Part shown: positions 34,143 through 46,723 of the stretch, in pieces
Layout: every line of letters begins with the position of its first letter
Position numbering within the stretch: the first letter of the stretch is position 1
Origin: Apoderus coryli
Lineage: Eukaryota; Arthropoda; Insecta; Coleoptera; Attelabidae
DNA: 64,000 nt
Direction: 5' to 3'
Assembly (NCBI GenBank): GCA_911728435.2
Contig: OU452206.1
Span: 15,902,297-15,966,296 of the forward strand
Made by a program: the position numbers and the translations under genes
Notes under the pieces: model-generated
The model's database searches: none
The model's input: only the letters and a program-made list of their open reading frames with translations
What the model was told of the DNA's origin: nothing

Positions 34143-37100
34143 TGTATTTACTGTAGGTAGAAAATTTGTTTAATTAGTTACTAATAGAACAAGCACAACA
34201 AACGAACTGATAGTTATCTACAAATCTACACGTGAATTATACTGTTACGAATAGGTGACAATTATTGTATGACTCGATGTTGGACGATACCTATTTGTTG
34301 CCAAGTAGGCAAATACTACATACTTATCAGGCTAAACATTCACACTACTGCTTTTATAGGATTATTCAAACAGCAGTTTGAAGTATGAGTAATATCGTAA
34401 ATCGGTGTAGGTGTCCCCTTACTCCTTATATCGGTCTACCATCTAACAGCTGGATTTGTGTGTTCTTTTTTTTTTTGCAATAAAATGGAAAAACAATAAT
34501 TCAAGATTTGTTTCACTGAGTACTGATGTGTTTTGACAAAATTGTGTTTTTGTTTTAAACCATTTTTAATCTTTCTTCTTCTTCCGCCTATGCTAAGCTT
34601 GAACATAAATTCCAAGGGGCTAAGCTACAGAGTACTAGCACAGCTAACATGTTAGTTAGCACAGCATAATAGCATCGAAAATATACTACGACACGGTGAT
34701 AATAGCATAATAAAGAACAGAGAACAGCATTCCGAATCCACGTTGGCACATTGAACTAAATAATTTGAAACTGTGACGTATGACACCGCCATTTTAGGAT
34801 AAAAGTCAGGTGCTTACTAAAAATAATTATAGATATCAGTTACTAACCACAGTACTGTATTTTTATTTTTGTAAAAGGTACATAATAATTTCTGAAATAT
34901 TTGGGTGTGTGATAGTGATTGAAAACATTCTTGAGTGGTGTTATCAGTTAAATATTGTAAAAACTAGTCATTTTTACAAAACGCGAAGTTGAAGCAGTTC
35001 TTCTTAACTTAACCTAAATTCAACTTATATTTTAGCCTTAAACTAATCTGAAAATTGTTTTAAATCGCTGGCCAAAATAAGTAGCTTTATGTTTACAAAT
35101 TAATATGATCTGAACACAGACGATGTGATTTGTGCAATGTAGGTACCTATCTATATTGTGATCTAGCAGTACTTTTCGGCCACTAATAATAGCCCACTTT
35201 CTTGCCGTATCAAAATAAATAACTAAATAAGGATCATGTAAAAAAATGATCTATAGTTATTCAAAGTAAATGCAACTTTAAAAGCGAATTTTGGCAAAGA
35301 CTTCCTGAAACTTTATGAGGATATTGTCAATAAAATAATACAATAATTTGTAGATAAATGTACTTCCTAGTTCATTATTGACTAAATGAGTATTTTTAAT
35401 TAGGTAGTTATAATTTGGTATATGAAATTTGTCCTTAACCTTTTAAAATCAAAGATTAATTAGCTCAGCTTATACCGTAAGGGACCGTAGGACCTAATTA
35501 TAACTAAATTAGCACAGCTTATAACGTCCAGCTGTAATAATAATTAATATGACCTTGTAAAAGCTTAATGACAAATTTTAGGTACCTAATTATAACTTCC
35601 TATTTAAAAATAATCATTTAGTCTTAGTCATTAATGAATTACTCAAGCAATAATAAATTATAAAATTCCTTTTCGTTAATTATAACGTATTAACGAGTGC
35701 AATGTGCAATATAAATGAATCTATTAATTTGTGGGACTCCAGTGTTGTTATTGTATCTCAGTCCAACATCTAACAAAATAATAATATGCATTCCACAGGT
35801 CCTGTTGTCTTATTATGTGAATTGTGAATGCTGTGAGTGACAGACACATCATAATATAGAATAATGTTTATAATCGCATGGTATAGACGACAGATATGCA
35901 GAATGACCGTCAATATGCGCAAATTTTCAAATCACGAAGGCCGCCATCTTCTAGCTTAAGCTTACAGGGTATGGTCAAACTTCATTTTACGAAACGAGGA
36001 CCGTTCATAAATTGTAGGTTAATAATGGTACAAACAACTGATTATTTACAAGACAGAAGTGTTAATTTGGATGGCCGTATGCTGTTTAGACAGGAGGTCA
36101 AACAAAGAGAAGAAGAAGTAGAAAGAAAACTAGTGTTGATTCAGATAACATTTAATATTGGAAATATGCAATATTCATCATTCTTTACTACATAAATTAT
36201 TTATTGACTGAACGTAATGAAATAGGTATTTGTTTCATCTATTGTAGTATAACATACTACGCAATAAACTAAACACTATAACGGCACTAATAAAAAACCG
36301 AATATCCAAAATAAGTCCACACATTTAAGAAATAGCAGCAAAACTCTGTTTTAGTGAAAGGCACTCACATGAAACATAAGAACATAACCACATCAAATTT
36401 AACAGTGTTTTGATTTTTTGACGTTTGTGACTAGAAAATGGCGGCACACATAGTTTCGTCGGAAAAATGGATGCGCATTCGTCGAAGCTTATTATTTTTA
36501 TATTTTTAAAAAAGTGGTAAGTTTAGGCATAAAGACAATGGTTTAGGGTCTAGGATTATTAGGAAGAAGATAATGACTTTCGGTTCGACGCTAGAGGTGT
36601 GTGGAGCGTGAAAATTTGCTCTCTTTAAAATTTTATTATTTGTATTAAACCCTAATCCTTATAAAATCATCCTACAACTAACAACAAATAATATACGATA
36701 GTAACAATTATCAAATTCTTGGGTTCTTCAGACTGAGGCAACATTTCGGGTTTGTGCAATGCTCTGCTGTTGCCCCGGAGCGAGAAAAGTTTAATCATAT
36801 ATGTGTGTGTTCTATCTGTCTTACCTGATCGCTATGTGCCTTGAACAAATAAAACATATTAATACCTAATAGCACCGTAGATATAACAAGTAGTAGTAGT
36901 ATATGTTCGATGCTAATAGTAATAAATATAAATGCACACATAATTTAACGAACCGAAAGTATATAGCTAAAAAAGAAAAAATATATATATCAAAAGAGGA
37001 GAATGAGATACACTCAGACGCACAGATCTAGGAGTTTCTAGATCTGTGCTCAGACGCATGGTGACATGCTCCCGCGTATTCTATAGATATGATATTATGC

Positions 37101-37219
37101 ATAACTGGCTTAATCAGTTCGTTGTTCGTTGGAAGCCATTACAAGAGAGAGTTCGACAGAAGAAGATAACCTCTAACCACTATCTAGTATTTTTGTTTTG
37201 GTTTTTGGCAATAAACAGA
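34143..37219. promoter_or_regulatory. divergent spacer between HACD and the GCFC gene, with an old repeat
   Basis: Should hold both promoters. GCCATTTT / AAATGGCGGC motifs, which resemble YY1/Pho sites, occur at 34790 and 36436. The repeat at 34700-35360 is homologous to a THAP-exon element at 41.5-42.1 kb. A perfect 11-bp-arm hairpin (CACAGATCTAG) lies at 37021-37048. The open frame at 35896-36195 has no recognisable domain. Confidence 0.45.
34700..35360 (+). repeat. diverged copy of the THAP-element noncoding part
   Basis: Matches in inverted orientation to 41570-42150 over several blocks: the GCATTCCG and CCACGTT region, GCCGCCATTTT-like sequence, CTAACCACAGTACTGTATTT, GAGTGGTGTTATCAGTTAAA and TTTTGGCAAAGACTTC. 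The THAP exon itself is not found here. Confidence 0.65.
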
Positions 37220-39778
37220 ATGTCGCTTTTTCGAAAACCGAAGAAAAATATAATTCAACGCAGAGTATTTACAGAAAGCAACGATGATGACGAAGATGAT
37301 GATCAAAATAAAATGGAAGTGGATCATCCGCATGTTGTTAAAAAGTCGTCAAAGAAGAAAGATAAACACCCAAAAACCAGCCAAGCACTACTTAGTTTTG
37401 AAACTGAAGAGGAAGGCGAAGTATTCCAAGTGAAGAAATCCTCCCATAGTAAAAAAGTGATACGAATGTTTGATAAAGAACGCAAGAAGAAAAGTCAAAA
37501 ACCTGAAAAGGAAGAAAGCAAGTCCAAAGATAAGAAGGAAATTATTACCGATGATTTAGTTTTAGTTATTAATTCCAGTCATAAAAAACCCGCTACACCT
37601 CCACCTCCAATTTTAACTGGGAGAGATGCTCTTTGTGCAGGTAATTGAATAAACCACAGTATTTACATTATTGATTGTAAAATGGTTATTTCAACTTCAT
37701 TTCTTGTTTAGGTAAAGACGATTTATCAGATGACGACGATGATATTCCAGTTAACAATCGTTTTTCAAAACCGGACAATTTCAAGAAAGTTTTGGAATCT
37801 GGTGTAATACCAGACGCAGCAATGATTCATGCCGCACGAAAGCGTAGACAACGAGCACGGGAAATGGGCGATTTCACACCATTAGAGGATGAGGAAAAGG
37901 AAAGTGAAGAGAAAGATAAAGGCAGATTGGTGAGAGATGATGATAATGAAGATAGCGATGACGAAAGAATTGTTATGAACGTAAATATGGCTCGACGCGA
38001 TATGGAAAAGAGGCGAGAACAATTTTTGGCAGCTCAAGAGTCTGATCATGAAGTGGATGAGTGGGAAGATCAACAAATCAGAAAAGGCGTTACAGGTAAA
38101 TATTAAAACAACCATATATTTTATATTTATGTTTTATACTTTTTAATTTGTAGGAGCAGCTATAACTGCTGCTCAGGAAATGATGTTCACTGAGTATCAA
38201 AGTGAGCAAACAGCCGCTCAAAATATTGTACAAGCGCAAGCACCCGCTATAGAGCCAGGAGTACCGAGAACGCCCGAAATGATTGCAGACACGTTGCGAG
38301 AGCATTACATGAAAGTATGTGAGTCGAGGGAGGCAAACATAGCAAAACTGCAAAGTATCCAAGAAGACATTCAACTGGCTGGAGATGAGTTAGAGAAATT
38401 GGAGAAAAAGGCACCTGAGGCTGCTGAAAGATTCAAGTTCTATCAAGAATTGCGCGGTTACGTAACAGATCTTGTAGAATGTTTGGATGAAAAAGTTGGA
38501 ATCATTTCAAGTCTGGAAGAACGGGCGTTAGATATTGTCGCACATAAATCAGGATGGTTAATTGAGAGACGACGGCAAGATGTTCGAGATCAAGCAGAAG
38601 AAGCTACGAATAAAACGTTACCAAGGAAAGGCCTAGAAGATGAGGAAAAAGTAAGTGTACATTTTTAACCCCTTTCAGGGCTTGATAGATTTTTCACTTA
38701 TAAAGTATCTTTTTAGATTCGGCGAGCTGCTGAGCGCGAAGGTCGTAGATCCCGTCGACGCCGTGCTAGGGAAATCCCAACACAAAACATACCAAAACAC
38801 GTTGAAGGCATGTCAAGTGACGACGAAATTTCTCAACAAGACTTGTTACCTTTCGATAAGGAGACACAGCAGATTCACGCAGAAATTAAGGAAGTATTTG
38901 AGGATGTGGTTGAAGATTTTTCCTCAACAGCTAGCATACTGATAAAGTTTGAAGAATGGCGCGTAAAAGATCTTGATGCATACAATGAAGCATATGCAAC
39001 ACTTTGTTTACCGAAGGTAGTTAGTCCTCTGGTGCGGTTAAATCTGATATTTTGGGATCCACTAAATGAAACGGTTGAACTAGAAAAGTTACCTTGGTAC
39101 CGAACGTTGGCTTTATATGGATTACAAGATTGCGAAACTGAAGCTGTATTAGCGAAAGATCCAGATATAAACTTACTACCGACAATTGTGGATAAAGTTA
39201 TCGTACCAAAACTAACTGTCCTAGTAGATCGTTGTTGGGATCCAGTATCCAGTTCACAAACGTTAAGATTAGTGGGTACAGTTGGTAGACTTATTCGGAA
39301 ATATCCAACTCTAGGCCCAGCAAGCAAATCGCTGAACAATCTTTTTAATTCTATCCTACATAAGATGAAGACTGCTCTGGAATATGACGTATTCATACCC
39401 ATCACACCGAAGTTAGCCGATAGTAAAAATCAGTTTTTCCAAAGACAGTTTGCCAGTGGGTTAAAGTTGTTAAAGAACATCACCAGTTGGCAGGGAATCT
39501 TGAACGATAATAAACTTAAAGAGATTGCGTTGAACTCATTGTTGAATCGATATTTGCTAAGTGCGCTGAAGTTTTGCGCATTGACTGATGCGGTACAGAA
39601 AGTGAAATTGGTGTGTCAAATATTGCCCAGGGTTTGGTTGCAAGAGAGTATGCCGGAGTTTAATATGTTTGTGACGTCTATTAATAATTTGGCTCAACAG
39701 TTGGACAAAAAGAATCCTTTACATTTGGAATCTATTGATATTTTAAACGGAATTATGAAAACGATAAGATCATTGTAA
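37220..39778 (+). CDS. PAXBP1: GCFC-family protein, PAXBP1/GCF1-like
   Basis: Four exons: 37220-37640, 37712-38095, 38154-38650, 38717-39778, in phase, 787 residues. The start is the ATG giving MSLFRKPKKNIIQRR; the frame is open further upstream but that stretch is not like the family. Residues 1-270 are highly charged and disordered, with acidic runs and Lys-rich blocks. The region around PPPPILTGRDALCAGKDDLSDDD and IPDAAMIHAARKRRQ is a family hallmark. A coiled coil follows (AERFKFYQELRGYV, DLVECLDEKV), then the C-terminal GCFC domain (FEDVVEDFSS, LPKVVSPLVRL, LPWYRTLALYG). Known vertebrate members bridge Pax3/7 to histone methyltransferase or act with spliceosome disassembly factors; the role in insects is inferred to be nuclear. 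AATAAA follows the stop by about 10 bases. Confidence 0.92.
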
Positions 39779-39787
39779 AAATTGAGC

Positions 39788-39793
39788 AATAAA
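39788..39793 (+). terminator. PAXBP1: PAXBP1-like gene poly(A) signal
   Basis: AATAAA ten bases after the stop codon, followed by T-rich sequence. Confidence 0.65.
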
Positions 39794-39859
39794 GTTATAT
39801 TTATGTGATTTAATATGCTGTGAGCTTATTTTCATTCATTTAGTATCGCTCTATTATAT

Positions 39860-40460
39860 GTGTGGAAAACATCATTCAAATGTCCGCCTCGGCTTCACAC
39901 GAAGGCACCTGCGAGGAAAAATCGTACGCTCTTGGTGCGGCCATGTCACTTCCGCGAGATAACCATGCCCTCAGATCGTTACAGACAGTCCTGCTGGAAC
40001 TACATTTTGTCCACGTCCATATAGTTGGCCAAAAGAAATCGATAATAATCGCTGTTGATGACCTTACCAACATGGTATTTGAACAATTACGAACCAATGA
40101 CGCCGTCGTGCAGAATCCGCACCTAACAGTAACATTTTGTGAACGGCAATTATGGTTGTTAAAGCCATTAAATCAAAAATGCGCCTCGTCGATTTTTTTA
40201 ACATGTGGGTGCTCTGCCAAACGCTCCGAACCCCAGTCAGCGAGCAAACGGTGTCGTCTATGATCATCAACTTTGAGCTCCTGGGTTAGTTGGATCTTGC
40301 AAAATTCTCCAAATCGAAGTCTGCGAAAGACTTCGTTCTTGTGTACGACGAGGAGTTCTCTTGCATATTTTCACTGATATAAACGATGTTTTCGACCTAT
40401 CTGGCGTTCATTTGACATACGCGTGTTGGCTGATTGTTTACCGAACCGATCATCTTGAAT
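39860..40460 (-). pseudogene. relic of a Tc1/mariner-superfamily transposase
   Basis: Minus-strand frames, broken by shifts and stops, give in order TPRRTQERSLSQTSIWRIL, QELKVDDHRRHRLLADWG, DEAHF, VTVRCGFC, IIDFFWPTI and WLSRGSDMAAPRAYDF. The order and spacing match the insect IS630-Tc1-mariner transposases with the pattern TQELK..DH..R, DEAHF, NFLWP and RG.V.WPPRSCDLTP. No ends were identified. The open frames on the plus strand here are shadows. Confidence 0.6.
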
Positions 40461-40715
40461 TTGGCCACCAAACATAGGAAAGTTAGCTTCGAATGGCACC
40501 GCGTCTGCTGTAAAATGGACTTTAAGGGGGTCTGGTAAAGTTGGGGACCCACGGAATTTCGCAAAAATTTTTTTTTTCTCTTAAAAGCTCTATTGTAATA
40601 GAACACTTTTTCAAAACAAAATTTATGGATAAAGCACATTTGAAAGAAAAAAATGATTTTAAAAGTTGAATAAAATAAGACGTTTACGCAACCCAGTAGT
40701 AAAAATACGCTAATA

Positions 40716-42315
40716 TTAGGGTTATTCTTTCGTAGTGATTGATCTGAACAAGTGAATGTGATTAAACTGAATGTGATTATACTGAATTGAATATTTGGCG
40801 AAACCGAAAGATCATCTTTTTTGTGAATGTCTTTCCCTTAACCTCGAAAACTTGTGAAAACAACAAAATCTGCTCTGAAAACTGGAAAATTATTTCCTCG
40901 ATGATATTATTATCCATGTTTTAAACTTTTACAATTTATTGGTTTGATTCGAAATCCAATTATTATCTCTGAATATTCAATACTTTTAGAGGTTAACTGT
41001 TAACTGAACGAACTAACCGGTACCTAGAGCACAGTATAATAAATAATACAGTATTCTGTCTTTCACCATTTCACGTTTGCAAGCCGTCCTGCGCATATCG
41101 TCGCGCATGCCGCCATTATGGGTTACAACGTCAAAATAATCGCATTGACGTAGATAGATACAGTTCACTACTGTGTTCAATATATAGTTCACTGTCGGCG
41201 TGTACGAGATAAATAAATATTGTGTTTAAATCTAAATCTGTGTTTTGTGTTTTTGGTATAGTGTTCGTGAGAATTAAAAGGATTTTATTTTTATTAACGT
41301 GTCTTGGGATTCATACAATGAATAATCACGGAGGACATGTGTGTGTTGCAAAATGTTGTCCCAATAAGCGGTACACTTGCTCTAAACATTTTTTTCGCTT
41401 CCCCAAAGATCCTGTTAGGTGAGTAATAAGTAAAATTAAGATAAATACTAGATAATTTTACGTTTATAACAACTATTTGTATAACCGTAAAATTTATATT
41501 ACGAAATGACAGCATCTAATATGTTTTTAAACTAAATACAAGTGAAACATAAACACAAGTTGTCGCGTGGCTAGTTGTTATTTTATTGACAATATCATTA
41601 TAAAGTTTCAAGAAGTCTTTGCCAAAATTTGCCTTTAAAGTTGCTGTTGTTGTAATTTGTGAATTAAACTACCCGTTTAACTCACTACAACGATATTCAT
41701 AATAAACCACGAAAATTGAAATAAACGCGATTTATTAATAAAGAAAAATAACAAACTAAATACAAAACTGAAACGATTTTAACTGACCAATATAATATAG
41801 AAATTGAAAACTAATCAAAAATCTGACATTCTTAATTCTTTTTTGACAATAACAACTTTTTCCAATAGTTATTATTATTGTTATTAAAAATCACCCAATC
41901 ATGTCAACATTTAACTGATAACACCACTCAAGGTTGTTTTCAATCACTATGACACACCACAAATATTTCTGAAATTGACAGCGATATTATTATGTACTTA
42001 AATATTTTTACAAAAATAAAAATACAGTACTGTGGTTAGAAACCAAAAACTATAATTATTCTTAGTCAGGACCTGTTTTGTAACCCAAAATGGCGGCATC
42101 TTACGTCACACTTTTTTTCAAAGTGCGAACGTGGAGACGGAATGCTGTACTTATTAATGCTGTGCCTAGAGGTTGATCAGTAAGGGGTAAGGGGGGTAGG
42201 AATTTTAATCAGTTTGGTAGAAGTGACCGATGTCGAAAGAATACGCAGAATCGTGAATGAACTGACAATTTTCAGATTGTTCACTTCGTTCAGTACGAAA
42301 GAATAACCCTATCAT
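40716..42315 (+). mobile_element. nested THAP-exon element (P-element-like?)
   Basis: The left end TAGGGTTATTCTTTCGTA (about 40717) recurs inverted at about 42297-42312. Subterminal parts are also inverted copies: about 41040-41130 against 42060-42150 (both contain CATTCYG-like and GCCGCCATTNTGGGTTAC blocks). A THAP-domain exon lies inside. P-element transposases begin with a THAP domain, so a degenerate P-superfamily element is one reading; a captured host THAP exon is another. No catalytic domain was found. Confidence 0.5.
41318..41418 (+). CDS. first exon of a THAP-domain protein (orphan exon)
   Basis: From ATG 41318 the frame reads MNNHGGHVCVAKCCPNKRYT then CSKHFFRFPKDPVR and meets a GTGAGT donor. 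It has the first half of a THAP zinc finger: two of the Cys ligands in the C-x-V-x-x-C-x-N layout and the FFRFPKD motif. THAP domains bind DNA. The exons with the remaining Cys and His ligands and the AVPTIF-type end are not visible downstream before the inverted end, so the exon is orphaned here. Confidence 0.6.
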
Positions 42316-42470
42316 CACACAGTATTTACAGTGTTGCCAAGTAATTTTATTTTCACTGAGTTTTAAATGTACTGCATTAGTATTTTCTAATCCTACTTTA
42401 AAAACTGAAAGTAATAAATAAACGAAAATAAAAAAAAATTACCTATTTCACCACCTATAAATATTTAAAT

Positions 42471-42950
42471 GGTCAAACTAATACCTTAACTAAAACAAAT
42501 CCAACTACCCCAACCCAACATAATTCACCCACATTAACCTAACTACCTAACCCAATCTAATCAACCTAACCAACCCAATCTAATCACACTATCCCAAACT
42601 AACCCAACCTTATCTAACCAAACTACCCCAATATAAGCAAACTACCATAGAGTAACTCAAATTAACCCAATATAACTCACCCAAACTAACCCAACCCAAT
42701 CTAACGGAACTACCCCAATATAACTCACCCAAACTAACCTAGGTTAGTTTGGGTTGGGTAGTTAGCTAACTAACAAACGCAACTACCGCAATATAACTCA
42801 CCCAAACTAACCTAACCCAACCCAAACTAGCGAAACTACCCCAATAGAACTCGGCCAAACTAACCTAACCACCCAACAAACGAAACTACCCTAATATAAC
42901 TCAACCAAACTAACCTAACTACCCAACCCAAATAACAAAACTATCCAGTC
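42471..42950. repeat. degenerate satellite resembling CCTAA telomere repeats, almost free of G
   Basis: About 480 bases built from AACC, CTAACC and CCCAA words. A larger unit of roughly 60-75 bases recurs, marked by CAATATAACTCACCCAAACTA. A local inversion occurs at 42745-42775 (AACTAACCTAGGTTAGTTTG). The plus strand has very few G. The insect telomere repeat is TTAGG (CCTAA on the other strand), so this may be an old interstitial telomeric tract or an unrelated AC-rich satellite. Confidence 0.75.
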
Positions 42951-43696
42951 CAACTATAATATTAATTTTAAACTAAGTAATCAGTGCGAATCCAAACTTA
43001 AACTACTTTCACTATAATCGCTAGAAGCAAATAAAATACTAACTTGTCTTAACTTGCAGAAAAATAATTTTTGCGCAAAAAATATTTGAAAGACTCTTAT
43101 ATGGCAACATCGCATATAACCTCTATATTCTTGTTTGGTAGAATTGGTAAATGTAAATAAACTTGTAACAGACTAATCTTAATATTTTAGCAAATTTATT
43201 TTACTTAAAAAAGGGGTTTAATGTGGTCTGTGTGTCTTCAGTAGGAATTCTGTGGGTCATTAAGTTTACTAAATAGAAGAATACCCCATAAATAGTTCAT
43301 ATAATTAGCGGGTAATGGCGTTTTTTGTTCCAAAAGAAGCGAGGCATTTTAGATCTTTATTATTTATTTAAGAACAAAAAACTATATGATCATTGATTTT
43401 TTGGTTTAATTCATAATTCATCTCTATTTAAGGTAAGCTTTATAAAAAGTTAAGAAAAAGTGTCAAATTCTGTGGGTCCCCAAGTTTACCAGAACCATAA
43501 TGGGTAATGTTAGAAAAGCTATTATACCCTGACAATGACATTAAGGGGCTACGAATTTTTCCAACAACTCACAGACGTTGTTGTTATCCTCTATATTTGA
43601 GGTTAGTTTGTTTTGATTGTGATTGTAGTAAAATTGCGTTATTTACATTTCCACGTAAACGTAAATGAAAATGTTTGTCAAATCCAAGTAAATTAA

Positions 43697-44883
43697 ATGA
43701 AAATAATGAAGCGAAATAAAGACAACAAAATTACTTTTAAAGCATTATTTATTGCAATATTTTCATTTCTGTTCGGATGTATGCTAACAGTGAATATTAT
43801 ACCTATAAACAAAACATGTAGAATTGAAGACACCGATCGCGAGTACAATATCATGCAAAATTCAAGATTAAAAAATCCCGAATTAATAGTTTTAATATTT
43901 TCTGCACCAAAAAACTTAGATAAGCGGCATATTGTTAGAAAAACATGGTTGAAATTTAATACAGAGAACAAACCGTACAAATATAAACATTATTTCGTTA
44001 TTGGAAGTTTGAGCCTCAACAGCGACCAATTGTTACATTTAAGTACAGAACAGTCCCAGTATGGTGATATTTTAATACTTCCTATGCACGATAGTTACCA
44101 TAATTTAACAGAGAAAGTTAAAAGCAGCTTTGTATGGTTAACAGAACAATACAATTATGGATTGGGTTTTAAATATGTTCTTAAATGCGATGACGACAGT
44201 TTCGTTAACATTCCTGACATTTTAACTGAAATTCAACACATGGAAATTACGTTGAAAAAATCAAATTTGGAATATCCGTTAAATTTACCACCAGAAAAGT
44301 TAAATTCATTTATAAGTACAAATATACAAAAAAATAATCCTGATAACACTGTAGAGCAATTGAATTGGTATTGGGGTTATTTTTCTGGTTATGCTACGAT
44401 TAAAAAGGCTGGAAAATGGAAGGAACGCGAATGGATATTTTGTGATAGATATTTACCGTATGCCCTTGGAGGTGGATATATATTGTCGAAAGAATTAGTA
44501 TTTTATATTGGTAAAAACGCTAAATATCTCCGGTTAGTTTTTGTTGGTTTATATTTGCCAGATTATCCAATAAATTTCCTATTTCCAGATCATACAACTC
44601 TGAAGACGTAAGCGTAGGCCTTTGGTTAGCGCCTATTGATGATGTTCTCCGAATTCATGATATTAGATTCGATACGGAATGGACGTCTAGAGGTTGTCAA
44701 AATTATTTCTTAATAACCCACAATATTCAACCAGAAGAAATGCATGCGATGTATGATAATTTGCAAACAAGCAAACAGTTGTGTTGGAAGGAAGTGGAGA
44801 AGCGGAGTGTTTACTTATATAATTGGTCTGTGGCGCCTACGGAATGTTGTAAGCCTAATGGAGTTAATATGGAGATGGAATAA
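43697..44883 (+). CDS. B3GALT6: beta-1,3-galactosyltransferase 6 (galactosyltransferase II)
   Basis: Two exons: 43697-44532 and 44589-44883, joined inside an Arg codon, 376 residues. A short basic N-terminus is followed by one membrane anchor at about residues 12-34 (ALFIAIFSFLFGCMLTVNII), the layout of a type II Golgi protein. The glycosyltransferase family 31 domain shows IFSAPKNLDKRHIVRKTWL, the KCDDDSFVN metal-binding box, YALGGGYILSKELV, SEDVSVGLWLAP and a C-terminal TSRGCQNYFLITH. This end matches B3GALT6, which adds the third sugar of the glycosaminoglycan linker on proteoglycans. The intron is only 56 bases. The stop overlaps an AATAAA. Slightly longer than the human enzyme (329). Confidence 0.92.
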
Positions 44884-44996
44884 AATATTCATATATTTCT
44901 TGTGTATTCTAAACAAATGTATTCTGTAGATGCATGTTTCGGTTATTTATGAAGACTATGCTGGAGTGTTTATGTAAATAATGAGGATTAAATTAT

Positions 44997-45300
44997 ATTG
45001 TTTATTTATTTATTCATTTGAAGCCAAACAAACACCAGAACTAGGTAATTACAAGTAACGCATTAAGAGCCTAAAATAATTTAAAAGAAATAACAACACA
45101 AAATTCAAAACACTGCCAGATAGCCCAGACATTCATTCATTTACTCATCCGCATCAGCCCCTCTGAGGATCCGCTCAAGTTGCCTTGGCGTGCAATTAAG
45201 TAAACCAATAGTAGGGTTCAAACTTAGAATCTCATTATTTATTCTCAGAACTATTCAGCGGGGATACACTGGTCGGCTTTACAAAAAACAGGCCGTGTTG
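44997..45300 (-). mobile_element. 3' remnant of a minus-strand element, possibly a LINE
   Basis: The minus strand encodes NEILSLNPTIGLLNCTPRQL then ERILRGADADE and a stop at about 45143, followed by noncoding sequence and an AATA-type tail at 44997-45015. I do not recognise the protein family. The tail suggests a retrotransposon 3' end. Confidence 0.35.
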
Positions 45301-45953
45301 GTTGGTCCTTAAGTAAATCTTTGGCATATTTTTGAAGTGAAGACTTCTTTGGCCGCATGAGAGTGATTTTTCAAGGTCGCGTCAAGACACGATTTAATAT
45401 TTTCGTCCCGCAAAAGAGATGAAGCATATAACAAATATGAGGGAGAGAGAGACAGAGATATTTGTGGTGTATGCTACACACTATATCCTATACCATACAC
45501 TATTATGTATATTGCAGCGAGAGAAAACGAGTGCATGCATAGGCACAGCGAGATACTGTCGATACAACCGGTATAGGTATTGAATTCAATTTTTTTTTAT
45601 GGAGGTAGACGTAAACAGTAATCATATATAATAACGAAATATTAGAGAGGGTCAGCCAGAAGGAAGAAGATATTATTGGGCTTCGTGATGCTTGGATTCG
45701 TTTGAAAATTATGAGTCAATTAAAAATATTAATAATATATACTTCTCGTGAAAGAAGTATTCACTTCTATCACGTGTACTGTGCTGCACGTGATTTTTTT
45801 TTATTGGCACTGGCGAAAACCAACTGGCCAACTCTCCTTTGGCACATTAAATTCCATCTTATTAATAATGTTACATTTCTGATTTAATGTTATTCAATTA
45901 TAATAAACCAGAATTACAGATTGAATTTTTCTTCGCATGCACAATTCAGTTAA

Positions 45954-46723
45954 GGTGAGTTTACACATCCATGAATTTAGTGGTGCCAGTGGTCGCGCCA
46001 GTTCTATTTGCACGCCAGTAAAGGTTCACAGATATTTTTCAAAAACCATTTTAAAGTGTTTTTCACGGTCCGCACTTTGTCGAGTGAACTTTCTGAGGCC
46101 TGTAAAATAGTCGCTAAATTTTTAATAGAAAAAAAGAAAAGAATTACAGAAAAAGAAACTCAACCAACGAAAAGGCCGCTACTGAAAACCATGAAACTTT
46201 TGGTTTATAAACTTTATCCGCACCTGCTCCCGAATGTTGGCTCTTAATTTTTTTTCAATTCCAAGGCGTACGCATTTCTTATAGAACATATTTTAGCAAT
46301 TCCAAAGCCTTCGAATATCCATTAATTCGGAAAGTTTTTGATAAGCGTTTTCACGACCATCTTTGTTTTTATAAGAACTGCTGTGTACATCCCATAAAGA
46401 CGGGTAAGATTCATACCCTTCAAGAAATTTGATTTTCAGTTTTGCTGACCACATTTTTTAGCCATAATAAACTAGATAAACTACACTCACAATTAACAAA
46501 ACCCGAAACGAAACTAAAACTGGCGAGTAGATGCAGATGTCCGACGTGCAAGGACTTGTTTACACTTGCAAGTTTTGAATTTTTCACCACTGGCTCCAGT
46601 AATTTCAGAAGGATGCAGACTTTTTTGGTCTATGAATGCAAAATTAAAACTTGCATGCAAGTTGATGTTTACACATGCTAATTGAATTTACTACTAAATT
46701 CATGCATGTGTAAACTCACCAGC
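45954..46723. repeat. element with about 28-bp terminal inverted repeats
   Basis: GGTGAGTTTACACATCCATG (about 45955) recurs inverted near 46702-46721; the inner part ATGAATTTAGT also matches. TTTACAC words recur inside the right end. The plus-strand frame 46008-46247 (KIVAKFLIEKKKRITEKET) may be a remnant of coding sequence, but no family is recognisable. Confidence 0.65.

Larger units (their letters stand above)
40527..43495. mobile_element. outer element with inverted ends enclosing the THAP element and satellite
   Basis: The left end block TCTGGTAAAGTTGGGGACCC (about 40530) recurs inverted at about 43472-43491 as GGGTCCCCAAGTTTACCAGA, and the match goes on through CACRGAATT. A second, weaker copy of the right end lies at 43240-43275. 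The ends enclose 3 kb. No transposase of its own is visible. Confidence 0.6.

Noticed and set aside
35896..36195. Open frame of 99 codons in the HACD-GCFC spacer
   Set aside because: No domain, no splice context, and composition like the surroundings; could be a real small gene but nothing supports it.
37046..37219. In-frame extension of the GCFC gene start up to an earlier start-like codon
   Set aside because: The extension is unlike the family N-terminus, whereas MSLFRKPKK fits; the region also overlaps a hairpin and reads like 5' UTR.
39862..40263. Plus-strand frame of 133 codons downstream of the GCFC gene
   Set aside because: The minus strand carries an ordered series of transposase motifs; the plus frame has no recognisable domain.
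42471..42950. CRISPR-like or regular short tandem array
   Set aside because: There are no fixed repeats with unique spacers; units are degenerate and AC-rich, and the DNA is eukaryotic.
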